Shown: positions 36,962 to 46,956, counted from the first letter of the stretch. The stretch: 64,000 nt of DNA from Vibrio bivalvicida (GCF_001399455.2 NZ_LLEI02000075.1:124001-188000); one strand, 5' to 3'. Translations and numbers: made by a program. The notes: generated from the sequence alone by a model not told the origin.

Positions 36962-38608
36962 TCATGAAACTGAATAATTATCTAACTTCTCTGCATTAAT
37001 CGACTCTTGCTTGCCACTCGCCATTTGCAAAATCGTAGCTTGGATTGGGATGGCGAACTCGGCGTTGTTTTGTTTGATGATACGCTCGATGCTAAACAGA
37101 AGTTCTTGTTGCAGCTCCAGGAAACGCTCGCGGTTGGTGGTATCTAGGTGAGCGAGAATCTCTAAGTTGATGCGATAGTTATCGAATGTTGAGAAATGGA
37201 CCCGAACGGGGGAATCCAGAGTGTCTGGATGAGCGACAAGCATGGCTTCAATCTCGTGTGTAATATTTGTTACGACGGTGATTGGGGTACCAAAGCGCAG
37301 CGCGATTTCTGCTTTAAATGGATATCGGTCACGGCGACTGTAGTTAATGATCTCCATTTTGACTAAATCACCATTGGCTATAGTGATTTGAGTTCTGTCT
37401 TTGGCGCGAATGCGGGTAGAGCGCACACCAATCCGTTCCACCACTCCTGACACTTTACCCATTTGGCAGTAGTCACCCACCGAGAGTGACTTGTCTAAGA
37501 ACAGAATCACACCACCAATTAGGTTTTCCATTGTTGGCCGAATAGCGAGCGCAATTGCCATACCGCCTAAACTCAGGCCAGTGACAATGCCATAGACAGG
37601 TACGCCGATCCGGCTCAGTCCGTAACCGAAAATGCTTACCGCTAGCGCAGAGCCAACAAGTGTCCCGATAATCTGAGTAATGCTCTGGCGCAGGTTAGAG
37701 GCGTCTGTGGTTTTAGCCATAGCAGAACATGTTTTGTAGCCAAGTAAGTAGGCAGCTTGTGCGATTAGCAGCCAGATAACCAACTCACCACATATCGACA
37801 CGACAGACATTAATTGCCCGGTGAGATTAAGCTGGTGGTTGCTGATAGCGATAAACAAGCCTAAACCGACTGCCATTAACAAAGGGCGTAAAAGCGTTAG
37901 CCTGTTAGAGCGGTAAACCCAAACGCTATACATACAGAGCAAGATTGATAACGTTACTAATCCTAACCACTGCCACACGGCCTGTTCAGCCAGTTCTAGC
38001 ATAAACACGGGGGGCAGGTCTTCAATCCATGCAAACCAAGCGGGAGGGACTAACTTACCTGCAGAAAGGGAGAAATAGCGATAGAAGTCTTTTTCTGTGC
38101 CATCCCGATTAGGCAGATGTTTAATTAGCTGATAGTTGCTATGTAAGCTGTCGACCGTTTGAGCAGAAAAAAGAAATTGACCGTTGGGCTGTTTTGTAAT
38201 GACAAGTTGAGTATTGGGCACAGTCCATTGTTGTACCTGATTAGAGTCGGGAATGATGGAGGGATCGAAAGCAGGAATACGATCGAGAATCTCTTTCATT
38301 AACATCACTGATTCAAGTGAGATTCTAGAGTATTCAGATTTTGGTTGTTGCGAAAAATCAAAGCACTGTACCGCTTTATTGAACAAGGCATAGACAGATT
38401 GCTTGGTCGCTTCGCGTTGTTCTGTTGGTAACTCTGGTAATTGAGATAGTTGGTGGTTAGCAGTAGAGACCAAACGATTAAAACTATCGAATGTGGCTTT
38501 AGGTGTGCTGGTATCAGGGGGTGATAATGGAAATACCTCCTCTGCACTGGTGGCAAAGGCCATGAACAGCAAAAGAGTTGAGACAATTATGTGAGTGATT
38601 ATTTTCAT
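36962..38608 (-). CDS. MscS-family mechanosensitive channel
   Basis: A 548-residue membrane protein with a signal peptide (IIVSTLLLFMAFATSAEE), a periplasmic domain of about 180 residues and five or so membrane helices. The MscS pore segment GLSLGGMAIALAIRPTMENLIGGVILFLDKSLSVGD is split over about 330-370, and the cytoplasmic beta domain has VERIGVRSTRIRAKDRTQITIANGD. It is longer than MscS itself and of the YnaI/YbdG size class. I prefer ATG 38608 over GTG 38620. Likely osmotic safety valve or signalling channel. Confidence 0.87.
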   Translation of the reverse strand: MKIITHIIVSTLLLFMAFATSAEEVFPLSPPDTSTPKATFDSFNRLVSTANHQLSQLPELPTEQREATKQSVYALFNKAVQCFDFSQQPKSEYSRISLESVMLMKEILDRIPAFDPSIIPDSNQVQQWTVPNTQLVITKQPNGQFLFSAQTVDSLHSNYQLIKHLPNRDGTEKDFYRYFSLSAGKLVPPAWFAWIEDLPPVFMLELAEQAVWQWLGLVTLSILLCMYSVWVYRSNRLTLLRPLLMAVGLGLFIAISNHQLNLTGQLMSVVSICGELVIWLLIAQAAYLLGYKTCSAMAKTTDASNLRQSITQIIGTLVGSALAVSIFGYGLSRIGVPVYGIVTGLSLGGMAIALAIRPTMENLIGGVILFLDKSLSVGDYCQMGKVSGVVERIGVRSTRIRAKDRTQITIANGDLVKMEIINYSRRDRYPFKAEIALRFGTPITVVTNITHEIEAMLVAHPDTLDSPVRVHFSTFDNYRINLEILAHLDTTNRERFLELQQELLFSIERIIKQNNAEFAIPIQATILQMASGKQESINAEKLDNYSVS

Positions 38609-38620
38609 TGTTTTGTACAC

Positions 38621-39056
38621 CGAGTCGATCCCTGACGTTACTAAGCTAATTCATATCTCTTTAATTGCATACCCAAGTCTTGTTATCTCAACTTGTTTCA
38701 CTGATATATGAGGTTTTAGTCAAGTGCCTGTTATCTAGTGCTTTAGTTTATAAACCTGAGAGGCTTTGAAGTGGGGTGAGGCTACCCATTGGGCTAGGGG
38801 TTATGACCTGTTAAATATGAGAATTTGCATGCGGCGTGTTATTAAGTGATTGCTTTATAAGGAAATAAATAATCTATTGAATGTTCACCTTTTAGATGTA
38901 TTTGGTGAGCTTGAGCGTAAAATAGAGCATTAACTTTATAAATTGTTGGCGGTTTTATAATCATCCTTTAATGCTAGGTTGCTTGTGAGTTATCACTAAG
39001 AATGATGATTCATGAGTAAAAAGTGAATAAAAATAGCTCAATAAGGAATAGAGCAG
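38621..39056. other. Intergenic region before the first subtilase gene
   Basis: 436 bp of AT-rich DNA between divergent genes. I see no ORF, terminator or clear operator. The last 60 bp contain the Shine-Dalgarno AAGGAA ahead of ATG 39057. Confidence 0.45.
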
Positions 39057-41411
39057 ATGCACAACATAACAAGTAAAACCAAAGGGTTATTCGCCCTTTC
39101 AACTATCGCAGTGGCTATGGCCGGAATCTCAGTGGCGAACGCTTCGCCATCAATGGGGTTCAACGAGGCTGATTTACCAACTAAATACATTGTTAAATTT
39201 AAGCAAGATGCACCTATGCCGTTTACTCGAGCTGGCGAACCAGTGATGGCGCCAAGTGAAGTTCGTGAGTCGGTGCTACAGCAAGTAAAAGCTCGCAAGG
39301 TTGAAAAGCTAGGTTCTGAGCCTATCTACAGTGTTGAGATGGATGATAACGAGCTTTCTTCTTTGCGTACTAATTCACAAGTAGAATACGTAGAGGTCGA
39401 TCCGCCGCGCTACCTGCTAAGTGAAACTACTCCGTGGGGCTTTAATGCGGTGAATGCGCAGCTTCTTAGCGACTCAAATGCAGGCAATCGCACGGTATGT
39501 ATTATCGACTCTGGTTACGACATTAATCACAATGATCTAAGTGGTAACCGTGTGAATGGTACTAATGATAGCGGTACGGGCTCTTGGAGTTCACCGGGTA
39601 ACAACAATGCTCACGGTACACACGTTGCTGGTACGATCGCGGCTATTGCCAACACCGAAGGTGTTAAAGGTGTTATGCCGAACCAGAATGTAAACTTGCA
39701 CATCGTGAAGGTGTTTAACGAATCTGGTTGGGGTTATTCATCAAGCTTAGTGAAAGCGATTCAAACCTGTGCGGATAATGGCGCTAACGTCGTCAATATG
39801 AGCCTAGGTGGTAGCCGTTCAAGTGTTACCGAACAAAATGCAATGCAAGATCTGTATGATAAAGGTGTACTACTTATCGCAGCCGCAGGTAACTCTGGCA
39901 ACACAGCGCACAGCTACCCGGCGTCTTATGATGCGGTAATGTCTGTAGCGGCGGTCGATACTAACAGTGACCACGCAGCGTTCTCTCAAGCAACGGATCA
40001 AGTCGATATCGCAGCACCAGGTGTAGCGGTACTTTCAACTGTGACTGTGGGTGAGGGTGTTCTGTCTGATATCACTATTAATGGTACGAGCAGCTTTGAT
40101 CGTGGCGTTGTTCCGCACAACCGTAAAATCAAAACTTCAGGCAGTTACGAGTCAGCGCCTGTGGCTGGATCGTTCACCGCACCTCTTGCGGCGTGTGACA
40201 TCTCTTCTGGCAGCTACAACTGTGGCGATATGACAGACAAGATCTGTCTGACTGAGCGTATTGAAAACCAAAGAACGGGTGTTCGCCCTGAAGTCAACGC
40301 GGTGAAAGCGTGTTCTGATGCGGGTGCTAAAGCCGCGGTTGTATACAGTAATCAAGATTTACCTGGTTTGCAGAACCCATTTGTGCTCGATGATAACGAC
40401 AGCTACCGCATGGTTTCTGTTACGGTTGACCGAGCATTTGGTTTAGAGTTAGCGGGTAAAGTAGGCGATACCGTCACTGTGTCAACGGAAACGGGTAAAG
40501 ACTACGAGTACTACAACGGTACATCAATGGCAACGCCACACGTAGCAGGTGTTGCAGGTTTAGTGTGGAGTTACCACCCAACCTGTACAGCAGCGCAAGT
40601 ACGTAAAGCACTAAACGCAAGTGCGACAGATATCGATGCCGCAGGACGCGACGATCGTACTGGTCATGGTTTGATCAATGCTGATGCCGCGAAAACATAC
40701 CTAGATGTAGGCTGTAATGGCCCTATTGACACCAGCACGGTTCTAGAAAATGGTGTGGCGAAAGGTGCGCTATCTGGAGCGAGCAAGTCGGGTACGGTTT
40801 ACACATTTGAAGTTCCTGCCAGTGCAACAAAAGCGACATTCAAGCTGACTGGTGGTAGCGGTGATGCAGATATGTACGTGCGATTTGATGGTACGCCAAC
40901 AAACAAAACTTACGACTGTCGTTCTTGGGAAAGCGGTAACAACGAATCTTGCACTTTGGATGTAACCCAAGCGGGAACATACCAAGTATTGATTGACGGT
41001 TACTCTGCTTATTCGGGGGCTTCTCTAACTGCTACGCATAATGGTTCTGATAATGGTGGTCAAACGCCTTCGAGCTACAGCAACACTAATGCTATCGCCA
41101 TTCCAGACAACAGTACATTAGGCGCAACAAGCGAGATTGATGTACTGCGCAGCGGCGATTCTGGTACAGTAACGGTTGCGGTTGATATCAGCCATAGCTA
41201 TGTAGGTGACCTGAAAGTAACCTTGACTTCACCAACTGGTGGCCAAGTGGTATTGCATGAAAATACGGGTGGTTCCGCGAATGACATTCGTACTAGCTTC
41301 CAAGGGAACTTCACTGGCTTTGAGTCAAAAGGTAACTGGAAACTGAAAGCAGTAGATAGTGCGCGCCAAGACACAGGTACGATCAATAGCTGGTCACTGA
41401 CATTTCAGTAA
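39057..41411 (+). CDS. Secreted subtilisin-like serine protease (S8) with PPC and P domains
   Basis: A 784-residue extracellular protease. Order: signal peptide (about 1-30), I9 propeptide (about 42-120; KYIVKFKQDA to YVEVDPPRYLLS) and S8 catalytic domain with D151 (CIIDSGYD), H186 (NNAHGTHVAG) and S490 (NGTSMATPHVAG). A PA-like insertion of about 130 residues lies between the His and Ser parts, then a PPC domain (about 580-660) and a C-terminal P/proprotein-convertase domain (about 675-784; VAVDISHSYVGDLKVTLTSPTGG). All catalytic residues are intact. A standalone I9 gene follows 9 bp later. Confidence 0.92.
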   Translation: MHNITSKTKGLFALSTIAVAMAGISVANASPSMGFNEADLPTKYIVKFKQDAPMPFTRAGEPVMAPSEVRESVLQQVKARKVEKLGSEPIYSVEMDDNELSSLRTNSQVEYVEVDPPRYLLSETTPWGFNAVNAQLLSDSNAGNRTVCIIDSGYDINHNDLSGNRVNGTNDSGTGSWSSPGNNNAHGTHVAGTIAAIANTEGVKGVMPNQNVNLHIVKVFNESGWGYSSSLVKAIQTCADNGANVVNMSLGGSRSSVTEQNAMQDLYDKGVLLIAAAGNSGNTAHSYPASYDAVMSVAAVDTNSDHAAFSQATDQVDIAAPGVAVLSTVTVGEGVLSDITINGTSSFDRGVVPHNRKIKTSGSYESAPVAGSFTAPLAACDISSGSYNCGDMTDKICLTERIENQRTGVRPEVNAVKACSDAGAKAAVVYSNQDLPGLQNPFVLDDNDSYRMVSVTVDRAFGLELAGKVGDTVTVSTETGKDYEYYNGTSMATPHVAGVAGLVWSYHPTCTAAQVRKALNASATDIDAAGRDDRTGHGLINADAAKTYLDVGCNGPIDTSTVLENGVAKGALSGASKSGTVYTFEVPASATKATFKLTGGSGDADMYVRFDGTPTNKTYDCRSWESGNNESCTLDVTQAGTYQVLIDGYSAYSGASLTATHNGSDNGGQTPSSYSNTNAIAIPDNSTLGATSEIDVLRSGDSGTVTVAVDISHSYVGDLKVTLTSPTGGQVVLHENTGGSANDIRTSFQGNFTGFESKGNWKLKAVDSARQDTGTINSWSLTFQ

Positions 41412-41420
41412 GGGATGAAT

Positions 41421-41759
41421 ATGAAGAAGCAAGTGTATTATAGTTGCGCTCTAGCGGCGGTACTAACGAGTGCGGTGACGACATGGAGCTATGCTGATAA
41501 CCCAGCGTTTCCACCTGTTGACGAAAGGCAGGCAGAAGCAGAGGCTCAAGCCCCCCGGTTCTTTGTTAAGTATCACAAAGGCGCAGAGCAGCAGACTCGC
41601 GAGCTTCTTCAATCCTATCAGCTGGAAGTGGTTGATACCTTAGACAGCCAGCATGTGCTGGTGGTGTCGGGCAGTCAGGATCAAGTCGATAAGCTTACTT
41701 CCAGTAAATTTATCGACTATGTCGAACCAGAACCGATTCGAAGTTTATATTCTCAATAA
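41421..41759 (+). CDS. Standalone I9-like protease propeptide/inhibitor, exported
   Basis: A 112-residue protein with a signal peptide (KKQVYYSCALAAVLTSAVTTWSYA) and a single domain, RFFVKYHKG through FIDYVEPEPIRSLYSQ, in the pattern of subtilase I9 propeptides. It has no catalytic domain. The start is ATG 41421, with AGGGA just after the protease stop; ATG 41415 overlaps that site. Spacing of 9 bp implies translation with the upstream protease. Free I9 proteins elsewhere (fungal POIA1, yeast Pbi2) inhibit subtilases, so a chaperone or inhibitor role for the neighbour is likely, not shown. Confidence 0.75.
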   Translation: MKKQVYYSCALAAVLTSAVTTWSYADNPAFPPVDERQAEAEAQAPRFFVKYHKGAEQQTRELLQSYQLEVVDTLDSQHVLVVSGSQDQVDKLTSSKFIDYVEPEPIRSLYSQ

Positions 41760-41760
41760 C

Positions 41761-41790
41761 AAAACACCCCATCTCACGATGGGGTGTTTT
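41761..41790. terminator. Bidirectional terminator
   Basis: AAAACACCCCAT (41761-41772) and ATGGGGTGTTTT (41779-41790) form a 12-bp stem with a 6-nt loop and T-runs on both strands. It serves the protease-I9 pair and the converging YrdC-type gene. Confidence 0.9.
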
Positions 41791-41806
41791 CTGTTTAGGC
41801 CTGCGC

Positions 41807-42784
41807 TTAAAGCTTTGACTGTGCTCGACTTAATCGATCATGAACAGCCAACCACTCGTCTGAGATAGGTGGACGTTCAACCCAGATCTCTTCACAGCCC
41901 CATTTATCTGCTTCATCTAACGCGCGATAAAGGTCGTGAGAATAGTCAGCCACATCTGATGGCATTTGCTTCGACTTAAAGCTTTGGTTTTCAATCGCCG
42001 AAATATGTAGGCAGGCAATGTTACTCCCTTCAGCATTTTCAATCTCAGCAAGGTCAACCAAACGTACTCTGGTATTAGGTTGGTAGTGGCTAGTCACATT
42101 CCCCGGGACGGCAACAGTGTGTGCCTTCGGTGACAGGACTTCTTCGCCCAGCGTTTCTGATAGCTGCGCTGCTGTCACTGGACCGCTGCGCAAAATACTG
42201 AAAGGCTTTTGGGTTAGGTCAATGATGGTTGACTCTAAACCATGAGCACAGTTACCGCCGTCGAGTACAGCCGCAATTCTGCCCCCTAAAGAGTTGAGCA
42301 CGTGCTCGGCTGACGTTGGGCTAAGCTTTTTATATGGATTTGCTGAAGGCGCTGCAACAGCCATACCTGAAGATTTTAGCAAAGTAGCAAACACTTCATG
42401 AGCGGGCATGCGAATGCCTATGGTGTCCAAACCACCGGTTACCACTGGTGTCGCTCGGTCAGCTTTATTGAGCAGTAAAGTCACAGGCCCAGGCCAGTAC
42501 GCTTTGGCAATGGTGTACGCTTGTTGAGGAATGTCTTTTGCCCACTCAGACAGTTGCTCGACCTCTCCAATATGAACGATCAGTGGATGATTCGCTGGTC
42601 TACCTTTGGCAGCAAAGATCTTTTTCACCGCTTCTGGGTTTGATGCATCTGCAGCAAGGCCATAAACGGTTTCAGTCGGAATCGCAACAAGCTCGCCAGA
42701 TGCGAGAATGTCTTTAGCTTGTTCGATATCTTTGCTGTCACTTGCCAAAAGGTGTTGCGTGTTCAATGTCTCTTCCTCAAACAA
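41807..42784 (-). CDS. Sua5/YciO/YrdC-family L-threonylcarbamoyladenylate synthase
   Basis: Makes threonylcarbamoyl-AMP from threonine, bicarbonate and ATP for t6A37 tRNA modification. The 325-residue product has the YrdC domain (about 20-205; VAIPTETVYGLAADASNPEAV, the KGRPANHPLIVHI basic loop, SGMAVAAPSANPY) plus a C-terminal Sua5 domain (about 225-325). This is the long Sua5 form rather than short TsaC, so it may be a second enzyme besides an essential TsaC elsewhere. Single gene on the minus strand. Confidence 0.88.
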   Translation of the reverse strand: MFEEETLNTQHLLASDSKDIEQAKDILASGELVAIPTETVYGLAADASNPEAVKKIFAAKGRPANHPLIVHIGEVEQLSEWAKDIPQQAYTIAKAYWPGPVTLLLNKADRATPVVTGGLDTIGIRMPAHEVFATLLKSSGMAVAAPSANPYKKLSPTSAEHVLNSLGGRIAAVLDGGNCAHGLESTIIDLTQKPFSILRSGPVTAAQLSETLGEEVLSPKAHTVAVPGNVTSHYQPNTRVRLVDLAEIENAEGSNIACLHISAIENQSFKSKQMPSDVADYSHDLYRALDEADKWGCEEIWVERPPISDEWLAVHDRLSRAQSKL

Positions 42785-42964
42785 CCAATAGGGTTAGAAA
42801 ATCTAAGCGGGCTATTTTAACCATGTTTCACAAAGTTTCGACGTTTAATTGAGTATGAATTGTATCTATCGATAAGTTTTTTCTATATCAGTCGATCTTT
42901 CAATCGCTTAACGCCACGATTAATATTGGTGACTAGGGTTAGTTTGGCGGCAAGGAGCAATAGA

Positions 42965-44200
42965 GTGGATCAGAGTTACGATTACATTGTGATAGGTGGT
43001 GGGATAGTCGGTGTATCGACGGCTTGGCAACTACAGAATCGCTATCCAGACAAGTCTATTCTCTTGCTAGAAAAAGAGCAGCAACTCTCATCCCATCAAA
43101 CCGGGCACAATAGTGGTGTGATTCACGCTGGTGTCTACTATGCGCCGGGAAGTTTGAAAGCGGAGTTTTGTAAGGCCGGAGTTGCCGCTACTATCGACTT
43201 CTGCAACAAACATGATATTAAGGTCGAGAATTGTGGCAAATTGCTGGTTGCAACAAGCCCAATTGAAGTCGAGCGTATGCAAGCGTTGTATACCCGTTGT
43301 CAGCAAAATGGCATAGAGGTTGAGCTGATTGATCAGCAAGAGCTTAAAAGGCGCGAACCTAACATTGTTGGGGTGGGGGCTATTGCCGTTTTAGCCACCA
43401 GTATTGTGGATTATCGCCAAGTTACTGAGGCGATGGCACAAGAGTTCCGCCAAGCGGGTGGACAGGTGTGCCTTGGAACACCTGTGGTGAACTTACAAGA
43501 GTACTCAGATAGGGTAGAGGTCTCGGTTGTCAGTGACGGCCGGGCGCAATTACTTCGAGGTCAGTTTTTGGTCGTCTGTTCGGGGTTAATGGCCGATCGC
43601 ATGACCAAGATGATGGGGCTACAAACGGATTTTCAGATCATTCCTTATCGCGGTGAATATTACCGCCTTGCGCCTAAGTACAACCAGATCGTCAACCATC
43701 TAATTTACCCAATTCCTGATCCCGATTTACCTTTTCTTGGCGTTCATCTCACTCGTATGATTGATGGCAGTGTCACTGTTGGACCGAATGCGGTGCAAGG
43801 ATGGAAAAGGGAAGGTTACGCTCGCATTAACTTTAGTTTTCGTGACGTGTGCGAAATGCTCTCGTTCAGTGGTTTCTGGAAAGTGACGGCTAAGCACCTA
43901 AAAACGGGGTTAATTGAGACGAAAAACTCTTGGTGGAAAGCAGGCTATTTGAAATTGGTGAATAAATACTGCCCAAAAATTCGAGTTGAAGATCTTGAAC
44001 CCTATCCAGCGGGGATTAGAGCTCAAGCTGTGCTAAAAGATGGCACGCTAGTACACGATTTTCTGTTTGCACAAAGCCCACGTAGCTTGCATGTGTGCAA
44101 TGCCCCTTCACCCGCAGCGACCTCTTCTATCCCAATAGGTAGCTATATTTGCGACAAGATTGAGCAGCAACAATCTGCGACATCAGAGCCATCAATATAG
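42965..44200 (+). CDS. lhgO: L-2-hydroxyglutarate oxidase/dehydrogenase
   Basis: FAD enzyme that oxidises L-2-hydroxyglutarate to 2-oxoglutarate, passing electrons to quinone. The 411-residue product starts with the FAD-binding YIVIGGGIVGVSTAWQL. It also has HQTGHNSGVIHAGVYYAPGSLKA, the LhgO active-site region, and the PYRGEYYRL and AGIRAQ motifs. I choose GTG 42965, with AAGGAG 7 nt upstream; earlier in-frame codons lack a ribosome site. No glutarate pathway neighbour (csiD, gabD) lies nearby. Confidence 0.88.
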   Translation: MDQSYDYIVIGGGIVGVSTAWQLQNRYPDKSILLLEKEQQLSSHQTGHNSGVIHAGVYYAPGSLKAEFCKAGVAATIDFCNKHDIKVENCGKLLVATSPIEVERMQALYTRCQQNGIEVELIDQQELKRREPNIVGVGAIAVLATSIVDYRQVTEAMAQEFRQAGGQVCLGTPVVNLQEYSDRVEVSVVSDGRAQLLRGQFLVVCSGLMADRMTKMMGLQTDFQIIPYRGEYYRLAPKYNQIVNHLIYPIPDPDLPFLGVHLTRMIDGSVTVGPNAVQGWKREGYARINFSFRDVCEMLSFSGFWKVTAKHLKTGLIETKNSWWKAGYLKLVNKYCPKIRVEDLEPYPAGIRAQAVLKDGTLVHDFLFAQSPRSLHVCNAPSPAATSSIPIGSYICDKIEQQQSATSEPSI

Positions 44201-44576
44201 CTAAACGCTAGAGTTAAACAACGCTTTGTTCCATGTGGTTATTAAACTGTCATGAAAAGTTCATATTTATCCAGCTGAGAAGTTTTTCGTCAGCTTTTAT
44301 TTTGTAAACCCATGATAAATGGCGTTTAAGAACAGGTGTGCGCGAGTACCTCTAAACTTTTTGCTTAGATTGAGTCTAATCGACTAGATTCTTCTCTCTT
44401 CACTGTATCGCGGATTTATCTCTCTGATTTCATTTAGCTTATAAAAAAGCTCAGCTGGTTAGATGAGAAATCAGGGGAACATTGAAATTGGACTGACGTT
44501 TGTCGGGAATTTTACATACCAATACTTATTGACCAAACTGTTATTAATGGCCAGTTGGATGCATTGGAGGGGCGTT
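44201..44576. other. Intergenic region before the second subtilase gene
   Basis: 376 bp with no convincing gene or hairpin. Two short open stretches in frame with the protease lack signal-like sequence. GGAGGGG ends 6 nt before ATG 44577, a strong Shine-Dalgarno. Confidence 0.45.
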
Positions 44577-46901
44577 ATGCGTCGAGTGAAATTCATGGAC
44601 TTGCAATTAAATCAGTTGCTTATTGTGTTGGTTTTTTTGTTCGCATCGCCTAGCTTTGCGCAAATCAACGATACCGAACCACTAAGACCTGGCACAGTAA
44701 TTTATAAAATTAGTGCCAATGCATCACCGAGTGACCTAAAAGGCCTCAATGCTTTGCTGAAAAGTAACGGCTTGGTCTCAGAGCGGACATTAGAAGGCAG
44801 TCAAATTGTGATTGCGACGTTTGAGCATCACGGCCGCGAAAAAGCCATAGCTAAGATTTTAGATAAAAGTGGCTATGTAGAGTTTGCCGAACCCGATTAT
44901 GCAATGGAACCGACGCTACAACCCAACGACCCACTGTTTGGTAATCAGTGGCATCACACTAACGTAAATAGCCGCCAAGCGTGGGATCTCACCACGGGTA
45001 ATAGCTCAGTGTTGGTCGGAGTCTGTGATACGGGCTTTGATGTGAATCATCCTGATTTAGGCCCAAATCTACGTACCGATTTAGCTTTCAACGCCTATGA
45101 TGGGTCCAACTATATTTTTGATGCCAACGGACATGGTACCGGGAGTGCTGGTACGTTAGGCGCTGTGGGTAACAATGGGGTTGGGGTAGCGGGCGCCAAT
45201 TGGGACGTTGATATTATTCCTGTTCGAATTGCGATCAGTGATCAAAACAGCTCGGCCTATATCTCGACTATGGCAACCTGTATTGAGTATGCTGCTGACA
45301 ATAATGCTCGTGTGGTCAACCTCAGCTATGGTGGTATTCAGTACTCAACGATCGATGCTGCGGCGCAGTACTTGAGAGCTAGAAATGGCCTATTGTTTAT
45401 GTCGGCGGGTAATAGTGGTCAAGAGCACCCAACATACCCTGATTACACTAGCTTAGTTGGTGTCGGCGCAACGGATCGCAATGATAACAGAGCAAGCTTT
45501 TCCAGTTGGGGGGCTTACGTTGATATTACGGCTCCTGGGGTAGAGATCGCTACTACTTACCCTAATAATCAATACGTTTACTATAGCGGTACGTCCTTTT
45601 CGTCGCCTCTGACTGCAGGTATTGCGGCATTAATGGTTGCGGCTAACCCGGCGATTACACCAGATGAAATCGAAAATGGTCTGTTCTCTACTGCGGTCGA
45701 TATAGGCGCAGCGGGAGATGATAACGTGTTTGGCCATGGTTTGGTTGACGCTTTTGCTGCCGTAACTTTCGCGCAGAATTTGGGTAATACTCAATCTCCT
45801 GTAGCGGTCATTGTTGCGAGTGACAATTCCGTGCCTTTTGGTACCTCGGTTAACTTTGATGGTACCAATTCAAGTGATCCTGACGGGACTATCGTTTCAT
45901 ATCAATGGGACTTTGGCGATGGGACAACGTCGAACAGTGCGATTGTCGACCATACCTATCAGCAAGCGGGGAGTTTTCAAGTCAGCTTGACGGTAACAGA
46001 TAATGATGGATTGTCTGACGCAGAAGTAACCTCGATTCAGGTTACCAATGAATTGCCGACTCCCGTTATCGAGATCACCAATCCTCAATCAAGTTATGAT
46101 ATTGGTGAAAGCATTTTCTTCGTCGGATCAAATTCATCGGACTCTGATGGCTCGATCGTCAGTTACGCTTGGGATTTCGACAATGGCAACTCTAGTTCAT
46201 CGGCCAATGTTGAATATGCTTATGCTTCAGCAGGTAACTACACAGTCACCTTGACGGTTACTGATAATGCAGGAGCACCAAATAGCACCAATGTTACCGT
46301 ATCAGTGGTTGATTCATCAGTGCTTGTTGCCCCAAGTAATCTATCAGCGACGGTCGATGGATTGGATGTCTCACTGACTTGGCAAGACAACAGCCTAAGC
46401 GAGACGGGGTATTACGTTGAGCGAGGGGTTAAGCGTCGAGGCAGAATAAGCTTTGAGCGTGTAGCAACCCTTGGACCAGACTCGACGGGGTATGTAGATA
46501 CCGTGCCAGACACAGGCGATTACAGATACCGTGTTACGGTTGAAAACGCTGTCGACCAAGCCACCTCAGAGACAATTAGAGTAACGGTCGATTCTTCCTC
46601 GGAACCAGAACCTGGCACTTTGCCAGCACCGAGTAACTTGCAAGTCTCGGGCGGAGGTAATAGCACAAGCTTAAGTTGGGTGGATAATGCTAACGCTGAC
46701 AGCTTTGTTATTGAGCGAGGGTTGAAACGTAAAGGACAGTTCAATTTTGTTGTGATCGAGTCTAATCACACCGGAACCACCTCATTTACAGATACTGAGT
46801 TTGGCAGCTTACCGAATGGCAATTATGGCTACCGTGTCAAAGCGATCAAAGGATCAGAGGTTTCTGGCTACAGTAACATCGCGGAGATCCGTAAAAAGTA
46901 G
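44577..46901 (+). CDS. Secreted subtilisin-like protease with PKD and FN3-like domains
   Basis: A 774-residue secreted S8 peptidase. A signal peptide (QLLIVLVFLFASPSFAQ) precedes an I9-type propeptide (about 36-110) and the catalytic domain with D151 (VGVCDTGFD), H186 (ANGHGTGSAG) and S340 (YSGTSFSSPLTAG). After the His the usual HVAG is replaced by GSAG. Two PKD domains (about 415-580; SYQWDFGDGTTSN, SYAWDFDNGNSSS) and two FN3-like domains (about 590-770) follow. Each FN3 domain carries a similar basic strand, ERGVKRRGRISFERV and ERGLKRKGQFNFVVI. The start is ATG 44577. Confidence 0.9.
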   Translation: MRRVKFMDLQLNQLLIVLVFLFASPSFAQINDTEPLRPGTVIYKISANASPSDLKGLNALLKSNGLVSERTLEGSQIVIATFEHHGREKAIAKILDKSGYVEFAEPDYAMEPTLQPNDPLFGNQWHHTNVNSRQAWDLTTGNSSVLVGVCDTGFDVNHPDLGPNLRTDLAFNAYDGSNYIFDANGHGTGSAGTLGAVGNNGVGVAGANWDVDIIPVRIAISDQNSSAYISTMATCIEYAADNNARVVNLSYGGIQYSTIDAAAQYLRARNGLLFMSAGNSGQEHPTYPDYTSLVGVGATDRNDNRASFSSWGAYVDITAPGVEIATTYPNNQYVYYSGTSFSSPLTAGIAALMVAANPAITPDEIENGLFSTAVDIGAAGDDNVFGHGLVDAFAAVTFAQNLGNTQSPVAVIVASDNSVPFGTSVNFDGTNSSDPDGTIVSYQWDFGDGTTSNSAIVDHTYQQAGSFQVSLTVTDNDGLSDAEVTSIQVTNELPTPVIEITNPQSSYDIGESIFFVGSNSSDSDGSIVSYAWDFDNGNSSSSANVEYAYASAGNYTVTLTVTDNAGAPNSTNVTVSVVDSSVLVAPSNLSATVDGLDVSLTWQDNSLSETGYYVERGVKRRGRISFERVATLGPDSTGYVDTVPDTGDYRYRVTVENAVDQATSETIRVTVDSSSEPEPGTLPAPSNLQVSGGGNSTSLSWVDNANADSFVIERGLKRKGQFNFVVIESNHTGTTSFTDTEFGSLPNGNYGYRVKAIKGSEVSGYSNIAEIRKK

Positions 46902-46924
46902 TCTCCGTATCAATTTAAGAGTCT

Positions 46925-46956
46925 AAGAGCTAGCAAAGGTGCTAGCTCTTTTTATA
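46925..46956. terminator. Bidirectional terminator
   Basis: AAGAGCTAGC (46925-46934) and GCTAGCTCTT (46941-46950) form a 10-bp stem with a 6-nt loop, followed by TTTATA. It serves the second subtilase and the converging VOC gene. Confidence 0.88.
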
